Assembly: GCF_014066305.1 (NCBI RefSeq)
Contig: NW_023501119.1
Location: 112,642 to 176,641 of the forward strand
DNA length: 64,000 nucleotides
Source: Letharia columbiana
Taxonomy: Eukaryota; Ascomycota; Lecanoromycetes; Lecanorales; Parmeliaceae
Reading direction: 5' to 3'
The position numbers and the translations under genes were made by a program. This document shows, one piece after another, positions 55,801-64,000 of this stretch (within the stretch, counting starts at the first letter, position 1; the number at the start of each line of letters is the position of its first letter). The notes beneath the pieces were generated by a model. The model was not told the origin of the DNA, made no database searches, and was given only the letters and a program-made list of their open reading frames with translations.

Positions 55801-57659
55801 CCACAGAAATGAAGATTGTCCTACGTGGTAAGAGCAAGAATGACAATGATAGACTTCGGCGATACCAAGATCTACTCCAAGACTGCCAGACAGCGTCAGA
55901 ATGCCTTTTGAGGGCCTGCTCATACTTCGAATTGGTGGACACACGATCTGCGGAGAGCGAGCCATCCGGAGATGCAATGGACGTCGACGTTGAGGATGAA
56001 GATGACTTTCTTGATGAAGAATACGAGAAATTCTCATTTCCTACAACAGAACTGTTCGGGGCCTGCGAAACAATGATCAGTATCCGTGAGAAACAGATGA
56101 AAGCACTGGTTGCGGAGTTGGAGTACAACCTGTTACACGCCGCATGGCTGGAGCAGCAATGTGGGCGCGCAACAGCACCGGAGTACCAAGGCTCGCATTA
56201 CCGTCAATGGAAGTCAGAAATAGAGATTATTGGTCTCAGAGACCCTACAGCCACTTCTGACCTTCGCCACTACCTCATCGCAGCTCTCGAAAAGGTCGAT
56301 GCCAATACCGAAGAGATATACTACCGCGATCCCCCAACCGCTGAAGACCTGAAAAGGGAGAAGAAAGCCGCAGACGAGCTCAAAAAGCAGGCAAAAGACA
56401 AGCGAACAGCGGACAGAAGACTCAAGAAAGCCGGCGAAGGCAATCAGAGCCGAAAGGCATCAAGAATGTCCAAAGCTACCGCTTGTCCAGATGAAGATCC
56501 AGATGAAGACTTCGCAGAAATGGTTGTCGGCGATAGCGAATCCATCCAAGCAGGTGACATGGATCCCAACATGGCTCCCAATCCCGCAGATCCCAAGCCA
56601 AACAAGATTCGCAAAGACGACTTCAAGAAGTATGCTAGCGTGCTTCGAGGCCTCACGGGTCATCTAAGGAGTCTGGTAGCAGAGTTGACCTCTAGGACGA
56701 GGTCCCTCCGCTTCGCCCGCGGCGCAGAGGAGCTCTCACAGTGGTATACTGATCTCAGCAAGCCACCTACATGCAGAGCTTGCGGCAAAGTTGTACTTGA
56801 TCATAACAGTATCAGCATCAACATTCGCTGCGGTCACTCCACCTGCCAAGACTGCATCCAGACGACGCACCTCGCTATATGCGCTGTCGATGGCTGTTGT
56901 GAGGGATCCGACCCATATCGCCTGAGAAAGGGCGTGGACCTTGTTGGCGATGGGGAGACCTGGACACGCGGCTCAAGGCTGGGTCACATCATCGAATTGA
57001 TCAACAGTTTACCAAAGGACGAACAAGTCCTACTGTTTGTTCAATTCGAGGATGTGATGCTCAAAATGGCCTCAGGATTGGAGGAGGCTAACATCTCTTG
57101 CTATGCGTTGAGTCAGAAAGCCGGCCATCAGATCGTCGACATGATGAATGATTTCCAAGATAACCAGGGGAAGAATAAGAAGAAAGTTCTGCTCCTCAAC
57201 CCCTCAAATGAAACCGCGTCCGGAATGTGAGTCATACCACTCATCTCTGCCGCTAACCCTGCTAATATGATACTCTACAGCAACCTCACCAACGCAAATC
57301 ACATCATCTTCGCGTCTCCCCTCCTCACTAAAACGCAACAGTCGTACAACGCTTCAATGACACAGTGCATTGGACGAGCGAAGAGATACGGTCAGCAAAA
57401 GACCGTGCACGTTTATAGATTCTTCGCCCTCAGAACTATCGACGTCGACATCTTGCAAGAGCGCGAAGTGAAGACATTGGTGAAGAAGAAGGACCTCAAG
57501 GGTAAAAGGGCCGAGCGGCGCGGAATTGATAGGGGGCAACCAAGCGGGGAGTCAAGTGGAGAGTGGTTGTTGGTAACAGAGAATGCGTTTGATGACACCC
57601 TGGAGGCTGGCTGGGGGTCCGGTTACGACTTTAAGTCGGACCCAACCGCGGACGAGTAG
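49854..57659 (+). CDS. DNMT5: DNMT5-type DNA (cytosine-5) methyltransferase with RING and SNF2 ATPase domains
   Basis: Five exons: 49854-52087, 52145-55494, 55542-55642, 55695-57226 and 57281-57659, with introns of 57, 47, 52 and 54 nt, giving 2531 residues. Every phase fits. The first ATG is followed by an acidic, then basic, disordered N-terminus and a CVICGSNFTRAASVNYHFPG zinc-finger-like segment. The methyltransferase has motif I ATMCSGTESP (C405), motif IV AGFSCVDFS with catalytic Cys493, ENV in IILENVDGAPW, QTRTRRYM (VIII) and LAGNAMTSTVVGAALLSAL (X). A Cys/His-rich segment (CKCCHHHCCEKCG) follows. The SNF2 half has DEVGYGKTATT (Lys1555), DEYT at D1786 in place of DEAH, and RWVLSGTP. 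A RING (CRACGK...CGHSTCQDC, about 2255-2300) lies between the lobes, and QCIGRAKRYGQ (about 2434) is motif VI. DNMT5 enzymes use ATP to maintain CG methylation on hemimethylated DNA in the nucleus. I see no chromodomain. Confidence 0.93.
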
Positions 57660-58624
57660 AGGATCCTGAAGCGTATATATCTTCCTTGGTGCTCATAGAT
57701 GCTCATCTTCTCCTAAATGACACTTTTTCGTGACGGTATCCGATCCTTTACCTGTCTGCATGGTGAATAGGCTGTTTTCAGCATGCATTCACATACCTCT
57801 CTGTATGTTGCTTTCGACCCATACTCGTCCTCCTCTCCTTCCGCCTCCACTGGCCTTCGCAACTCTAAGCTCCCCCTTTCTGCCAACTTTCGGCACAGTC
57901 CGTGCTCTTAGCTCCGCGCCAGACGTTTTGCTACTCATCTCTGCATAACCACTAGCCTCTCTCACCCTTGCATCAACGAAAGGGACCGAATTCTGCCCTC
58001 CCAGCCCGATTCGAGCCCCTTCACATCTATGCCGGAGTTGTGGTGCAGCTCAGCTCCAATTCCGACGATACCAATCTTGACTCCGACTGGGTATCCTTCT
58101 ATGCAAGTGAGGTTGAAGTGCCTAGGCACCTTACCGTACAAGCGTAACCAATGTATGATCGTGCTCTACTCAGACTACCGCTTCTTTACTTAGCAGAATG
58201 TGATTACTCCATATAGCCAGGACTCGGTTTGCACTCCCCAGTGGTAGGTCGCCCACAAAGTATTAAGGGTGCCACACCGAGCGTCGAGGGGCCCTTTTCC
58301 TCTTTCATCATGTAACTCTTACTGTCTCACACCTACCTTCGTCGGAAAGAAGTTTAAGCAAAGAGGAGATAAAATCTCAAGTGGCTACGTAGAGTAAACC
58401 TCAAACCTATAGATCTATATCAAGATCGCTGACGTATTGGAGGAGCCAGGTCTTCAGCGGAGCAGTATAAAGCCAAAAAAGCGGGCGAGGCGAGATCTCA
58501 ACTACTTGCCCTAGTTCACAAGAGGGTGATTCTTGAAGCGAATTGGCTGAACCTTGTTGAGTAGGACAAAGTGAAAAGGAGAACTTGCAGCTCTACAACA
58601 TGACCAGCCCGCCGGTCCATAGCC
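57660..58624. other. Intergenic region between convergent genes
   Basis: No gene seen. It is the shared 3' region of the DNMT5 gene and the methyltransferase gene. A pyrimidine-rich frame at 57730-57948 has no recognised content. Confidence 0.5.
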
Positions 58625-59503
58625 TCAAGGTCTCCTCCCAATACTCACGTAAACCGGGTAGCCCTCATACACCTTCCCATTCCCACCCTCTACTCCCAAC
58701 TTCCATACATCCCTCCACGCAATCCTCGCATCCTCCTGCCTGCCCTCCTGCGCAAATCTCACATACAGCTCTCTCGTCTGCTTATCGAATACATCGTCCC
58801 TGACGCTCTCCTTGTCCTCATACCACGTCTCGGGAATGTAACTCTTGGTCCTCCACGACTTCTCGACCACCAATCCCGCGTCCTCATACATTCTCTCTAG
58901 ACTATGCATGCTCTGGACCCACTCCCGATCATAAGGCGCTGCCATTCCAAGCTTCGTACTTAGCACTGACATAAACAGGTACTGCATCGTAAGATCCTCG
59001 GTCGGAACATCAACAATCAGCCTCCCACCCTCCCTCAGCATTCCCGCCCACCTCCTTATCACGCTCGTCGGATCATCGAGCAACACAAACGCCGAGCAGC
59101 ACGAAATAACATCAAAACCACCCCTTTCCGCAACTACACGCCGGACAGCATCAACCTCACCAAGTTCCTCGGTAATGTTGGCTTCGACCCATTCCACCCG
59201 TGCTGCTCCTTCGGGTATCTTCTTCTCGCGCGCAAGATTCAACATTGCCGTAGTGAGGTCGACACCCACGACGACGCCGTCGCGGCCAACGGCTGCCGCC
59301 ATTGGTAACGCCACGAGTCCCGTACCACATGCGAGGTCGAGAACTGCGGAGCCCGGCGCAGGCGCTGACCACCGTACGAAGTCTTGCCCAAGTTTCACGT
59401 GCCAGCCTCCGTTTGAGGTGTCATAGTTCGATGCACGGTCACTGTATAGCGTTTCTGCGGATAGTTTGTCGGTTTCGTTGTTGGCGGAGGAGGATGAAGG
59501 CAT
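58625..59503 (-). CDS. SAM-dependent class I methyltransferase (UbiE/Methyltransf_25-like)
   Basis: Single exon, 292 residues, ATG at 59503 in GGCATGC context. Residues 20-45 (LYSDRASNYDTSNGGWH) form the usual cap helix region. Motif I is VLDLACGTGLVALPMA (about 54-69), which binds S-adenosylmethionine. The acidic end of strand 2 is VVGVDLTTAMLNLAR (about 78-92; Asp82 would contact the ribose). The post-I block is GFDVISCCSAFVLLDDP, then a GMLREGGRLIVDVP strand-5 region. The C-terminal part (about 100 residues) is a helical substrate-binding cap with WYEDKESVRDDVFDK and ends GYPVYVSIGRRP. Small-molecule O-, N- or C-methylation in the cytosol is most likely. Many such fungal enzymes act in secondary metabolism, but no biosynthetic core gene is next to it. 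Complete, no disruption. Confidence 0.9.
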   Translation of the reverse strand: MPSSSSANNETDKLSAETLYSDRASNYDTSNGGWHVKLGQDFVRWSAPAPGSAVLDLACGTGLVALPMAAAVGRDGVVVGVDLTTAMLNLAREKKIPEGAARVEWVEANITEELGEVDAVRRVVAERGGFDVISCCSAFVLLDDPTSVIRRWAGMLREGGRLIVDVPTEDLTMQYLFMSVLSTKLGMAAPYDREWVQSMHSLERMYEDAGLVVEKSWRTKSYIPETWYEDKESVRDDVFDKQTRELYVRFAQEGRQEDARIAWRDVWKLGVEGGNGKVYEGYPVYVSIGRRP

Positions 59504-62500
59504 GGTGAAGGGATGGGTGGATGCTTTAGGGTTGAGCCACTAAGTGACTTGGGTGGTATCTTATGTTGTGTTTTGATTGTGTAAGAATGATGTCATGTAT
59601 CGGAGATTTAATGCCTCAGTTTCTTCGAGGTCTGTAGGCTAATCTCTGTTGGGTCTAGCTTGTTCGTATCTGTCCTGCAGGTATATGTAGGCGGATATGC
59701 TCTCAGGTATTTATACTACACGAGACTGCTTGGAAAAACTCAGGTTTGGCTTCTCTTCGGTTTCATTGGTAGTTGTAGATCAGATGCCGATCACGAGAAT
59801 GCGCTTTCCGTTGCTCTCCGGATCCTTCGCTCATGGCTTGAAATGAAGCAAGTTGATTATCTGCTTTCCAACACCCCCTTTTCGTTGTCTCTCTGATTCG
59901 GGCATCTGACAAGAGGAACCTCTTTCGCGTTACGGTCGTACAGGTCAAACGAGGGGGCTACTCCCTACGTGCTGTGGGGCTTCCTTTCCCGCTCGCCGCA
60001 AAGCTTCACGCTAGTTTACTTGTAGGGTTCTCGGACCTAGTACGTTTAGGTCTGCCTGGTCGCCAGAAGAGTTGGTAATTGCGCTACAAACAGAGGTCAC
60101 AATCCCTGAAGATGCTAGGATGCCAGCGAGAGTGCCTGCGGCCTCCTACGAGTGAGGCGATCACGCGAAGCGGGAAGATATGACAAGGCAAAAATAGATG
60201 TCCCCACATGGGAAAGCGGAATGCAGCCACCTAGTACATTGAAGTACAGGCCCATGTAACGTGCTTCAGATATTTTCGAGGCCCGAACTTCGCAGCATGC
60301 ATACATGCGAGCTTATTCATCCGGCTGCATTTGAGTGCTGGCTCATCGCGGGTGGTCAGTAGCCGCATCTGTGTGGTAATTGGTCCGTAACTTAGCTCCG
60401 CGAGCTGCAGCATCCGCATGGGGCTTCTTGCAGCTCAACCGGACGCGGTTTTTTGGCCGGTAGATTTGCCTTGAGTCTTTAACGATTTGTCGTCACCCAA
60501 AGCTTTCTAATCACAACTCACGCCGTTGACCATGTTGCGCAGTAATTTTTGGGCTGTACGGTTGACTGGCTCATCGGCTGCATGCAACCTCAGATACTTT
60601 CGACCTCTACTGACTATCTTGCAGCCTCTCAGGCGCACAGACCCTAGAGTATCAATCGTCTCGTATGTTGTCAAGCTGCTTTTCTCGCCTTATTCTGTGG
60701 CAAAAGTTCATTACCATCGCGTTGTGAGGCTGCGAAGGGTTACTTACCACGGAGAAGCTGAGAGCAGGGTTTTTCGTTAGTGTACCAGACTCGGTGATAG
60801 TCCGCCATATGAGTTCAGTTTACCAATGCTCAACGTCCCTCCCACTTATTCTTCGCTCATCTGGTTGTTCATCTTTAGCATCTTCAACTGCCTGGGCACT
60901 TTGCTATCTAGCAAACGATCGGAAGTCACAATTCCACCAAGTCTCGTTCTTAATTCACCAACCGTCACCAGATGTGAACAGTGCTTCTTTCGTCGACATA
61001 TGCCATCTCGACCTTAATGCTACAGTCAGCCATTCTTTCAACACGGCCTGGTCGCAAGCCATTGAACACCCTGTCTAACCATTAGCCGACGCTGGAGGCG
61101 CCTTCCTTCCGTGAATGTACACCCTCCTCATTCTTCTTGTCCGCATACCCGTGGTTGTCATGCGCATCGTACGCTGGCAGACCGTGCAGGTCTGATGACT
61201 AGTGGCCACCCTTTTTGAGATCACAATCACTATGCAAGCTTTTGTTTCAATAGGATTTGAAACTCAAGCGATGCTGATGTGGAATCCACTGCTTCTGGTC
61301 ATTGAACCTGGCAATATGGCGCAGGTGCTCTGTCTTTTCGCCGAAGAATTCAGCCTCTCACTCTGTTGGGCCCTGCTTTCTTGTGCTGACCCACCCGAGA
61401 ATGGCGATAGAGCTAACGAACTGAATAGTCTCAATCCCGAAGTTATTGAAGTTGAGGTCGCTGCTCGAGAAACATAGCGTCTCCGACTGTTCCGAAGATC
61501 CCTGTTTACTGGTAAACCTTTCTACATCGCGATCGTCGCACTCTTGCTTCTCATCACAGTCTTTATCCTTTAAATCCTTGGTCTCGCTCACGTAAGTATG
61601 TTAGCAAATTTGGCTTCGCCTTCAGTCTCGTGGTGCAGTCCATACGTCCACCCTATTGCCGTCGCCATACTCGACGGCAAATGCAATATCTACCTAGTAA
61701 ACCAGCATAAAAGCCGGCGTTGCGGGCACCACTCTTGCTATAATCCTAAAGACCATCGACGAAGTCCTTCTGGCTACAGTGAACAGTGGGACTCAAAAGT
61801 GGGGCGTCGGAATGCGGAGGCTATGATTTCCTTAGGGTTACTGCGGGGGAAGTTTATCTGTGCTTGACATTGATGACTGATATCGTCTGTAGCACATCAT
61901 TACCCCCTGGTATCTCGGTAGTTGTGTGGGTGATACTATTGTGGGAGGTATATATGTGTATCGGGTTGTGTTGGACACAGCAGCATTGAGGGGTCTGCTA
62001 GTCTGGAATGACGGCGTCTTCAATAGGTGGAGGTGTCCATACCGTCGGAGTTGACATGCTTGAACATGATGATCAATACTGTATAGAGGGGTGAGGTGAG
62101 GCATCTCCAACAACTCACGTTGGATAGTATCGGCGTACTGCATAGCCCACCGAGCCAAAGTCGACTGGTCGAACTTGATTTCCCTCTGGGTATGGGCATT
62201 ACGCGATAAGGGCTAATCTGAGATGTGCAACGTTTGAGAAAGTCAGCGATACGATGAGCGTTTTTCTGCTATCCTGCTGCGGAGTGTTTGGAATATACCG
62301 AAGTCCGGCGCTGTAGGCTGGACCAAGACTAAGGTAGACTAGCTGAAGACCACGTGAGCTCTACACTAGACCCACTGAGCTACAGTCGCTGTAATTCCTC
62401 AGATCTCCATGCAAAGACTCAGGGAATCTCTGCTAGTGATGGTAGGTCGTGGAAGTAGTGGCGTTATGATGTGTCTTCCGGAAACCGATAAATTGGCAGT

Positions 62501-63007
62501 CCTGAAATTCGATATACATTCGGATGTGTCAAAATTGCTGACTGCAAGAAGAGAACATAAACAGTCAAAAGTTAACAATCATAACCCAGAGTTGCCTTAG
62601 CTCAATTTTGCTGACACGCATTGCTACGAATTCCCCACGTATAACATGAACCTGTTGTGAACCCATAAAATCTCATCTGACAATGGTCAGCGAAGCAGTT
62701 TCGGGCACTTCGATCCCAGGTGCAGATGCAACATGCTTCAGTGTTATGAAGATACTGCCATCTTCGCCTGTAAGGCATTAGCGTTCGGGTCCTTACAGTA
62801 TCTCTAGCATGCTGGTTGCACTACCAAGGCCCGTCACACTCCCTCCCTGAAGATTTTTCACACAAACTGACATCAAAGCAGCAACAGCTTGCCATATCGC
62901 ATAATTGGAGGAGCGAACCGGTGTTTTGCTGGTCGAGTAAATCATCAGAGAACATGAGACTATTCCATGATTTAGTATCAATACTGGCCATGGGGTATCT
63001 TGTCGGA
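59504..63007. other. Long region with no supported gene; possible decayed membrane-protein gene
   Basis: About 3.5 kb. Plus-strand pieces look like hydrophobic helices of a lost membrane protein: SSLIWLFIFSIFNCLGTLLS at about 60850, a frame at 61202-61477 with WNPLLLVIEPGNMAQVLCLF, and FYIAIVALLLLITVFIL at about 61521-61574, which ends in a stop. They lie in different frames with stops between. No start, splice model or family could be fixed. Other short frames are unconvincing. A tRNA-like fragment is discussed under rejected items. Confidence 0.35.
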
Positions 63008-63877
63008 TCATATCTTACTAGATCTCATTTGACACGGGAGATCCATCTCAGTCTGGGGATCAGAAGCTGGGCCGAATAGTTGGATTTTGTCTTCAGCTGG
63101 CATGCGGAATGCGATGAAACCACAATGTTTCAAACTGTCTGCCGGCATAGCTCCCCGGCACTGTGGCTTCAAAGGGTATTTTCCAAGGATCAGCGCAAGG
63201 TTTCCATCTCCTGCCTAGTGTTAGCGAGTTAGATCATATTAAAGCGGCATTCTCCTGAGATCCAGGCAGCCACGAAGGATTTATTGCCTGCTTGGGACTT
63301 ACCGATATTGCTAGCAACGCCACCTTGAAATTGTTTTCCGCACTGTGCCAAGAGATGAATCGCGGCATTGCGGGCTTGATCCATCGTCGCGTGTGCAGTT
63401 GCTTTACCCTCCATGAGAACCGTTTCATAATAGCAATTTGCCTGTTCTATTTTGTGTCTCAGCTAGGGTAGCTTTGCAGCCGTAAGTCAACTACAAACAA
63501 CACTTACTACCATACTGTCTGAATGGGAGACCAAGAACGTTGCCTTTCATGTCACGGTCACCAACAAATGTGATGTCGTATGAGCCTGTCATGTAAGGCA
63601 GGGCGGTTTCACAGTCACGGAGTATTTCATCGTCGATAAAACCGTACTTGTACCTCTCGCACTGAATGTCGAAATTACTTTGACCTGAGACATTCGGAGA
63701 CAGGGAAGAAACGTTGGCCAATGACAAGAGACTGTACGAGTTGGTCTCGGGACCATTAGTTGAGCGGGTGAGCAACTGCCCTCCTGTACCTTGCAAAGGT
63801 TTGGCATATGGGGTACCCCCAGAGCACGTAATGAGTGCCAACACACCCAAGTAGAGCATCATCGAGCTAGGGTACAT
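63008..63877 (-). CDS. Small secreted cysteine-containing protein (candidate effector)
   Basis: Three exons: 63877-63508, 63446-63303 and 63210-63008, with introns of 61 nt (GTAAGT...ATAG) and 92 nt (GTAAGT...GGCAG), giving 238 residues. The N-terminus has a signal peptide (MYPSSMMLYLGVLALITCSG). The mature part contains NFDIQCERYKYG, LRDCETALPYM and FRQYGKQANCYYE (across splice 1). Next come MDQARNAAIHLLAQCGKQFQ and SNIGDGNLALILGKYP (across splice 2), then QCRGAMPADSLKHCGF. 'DC..A+..+' at the front and 'A...L...C' with 'GG...NIG..G.L.L.L' at the end is a layout seen in many small secreted proteins of Dothideomycetes of unknown function. Seven or eight cysteines in the mature chain suggest disulphides. 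All splice junctions are canonical and in phase. Role unknown. Confidence 0.78.
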
Positions 63878-64000
63878 GGATGCAGAGCTTGAGGAATAGA
63901 CCTAGAAGATGCTCATGAGACACAGAAGTGTGGAAGAACACCGATTGAAAATCTTCTGGTGTCGGAAAACTGCGGATTGCGCTATCTTGCGCTGTCTTAC
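63878..64000. other. Promoter side of the last gene, window edge
   Basis: Only 123 bases remain; no further feature is seen. Confidence 0.4.

Noticed and set aside
62350..62390. tRNA-like D-arm on the minus strand (TAGCTCAGTGGGTCTAGT)
   Set aside because: The D-stem pairs, but no matching anticodon stem or T-arm (GGTTCGA) follows, so at best it is a tRNA fragment or chance.

Overview
The window is nuclear DNA of a filamentous ascomycete (Pezizomycotina; a Dothideomycete is my best guess, not proven). The evidence is many short spliceosomal introns of about 41-126 nt with GT...AG borders, typical fungal gene families, and two sharply bounded AT-rich blocks. These blocks hold retrotransposon fossils saturated with the C-to-T / G-to-A changes of repeat-induced point mutation (RIP).

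Layout. 1-5061 is AT-rich: a Ty1/copia remnant on the minus strand at the left edge, then a DIRS-like tyrosine-recombinase retroelement on the plus strand. The latter abuts a broken NRPS adenylation-domain gene (5062-5713, minus). A divergent FAD-dependent amine-oxidase-like gene (6651-8264, plus) and an MFS drug-efflux-type transporter (8943-10647, minus) follow, so 5-10.6 kb may be the stump of a secondary-metabolite locus. 13-23 kb holds a single-pass PAN/Apple-like membrane protein, a broken pepsin-like gene, a DUF1772 gene with a damaged 3' end, a GNAT acetyltransferase, a degenerate minisatellite, and a HeLo-domain (fungal cell-death family) gene whose 5' end is cut off at a poly(A) tract. 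23.6-29.5 kb is a RIP-mutated Tad1/LINE-like element on the minus strand, followed at 30.0-30.4 kb by a GC-richer three-copy foldback repeat.

31-48 kb has a seven-TM rhodopsin-domain protein, a broken HeLo-unrelated 'FPREL' gene, a class III aminotransferase (GABA transaminase type), a frameshifted DUF3237-like secreted protein, a PHD-finger gene with two stops inside the finger, two secreted proteins and a damaged helical protein. The largest gene, 49854-57659, is a five-exon, 2531-residue DNMT5-type DNA cytosine methyltransferase fused to RING and SNF2 ATPase modules. To its right lie a UbiE-like methyltransferase and, near the edge, a three-exon small secreted cysteine-containing protein.

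The main theme is genome defence and its effects. RIP-destroyed retroelements of three different classes sit in the same 64 kb as an intact maintenance-type DNA methyltransferase. At least seven neighbouring genes carry stops, frameshifts or truncations. Either this is a decaying accessory region or part of the damage is assembly indel error. Exon coordinates were derived by hand from reading frames and splice signals. Functions are from recognised motifs, without database searches.
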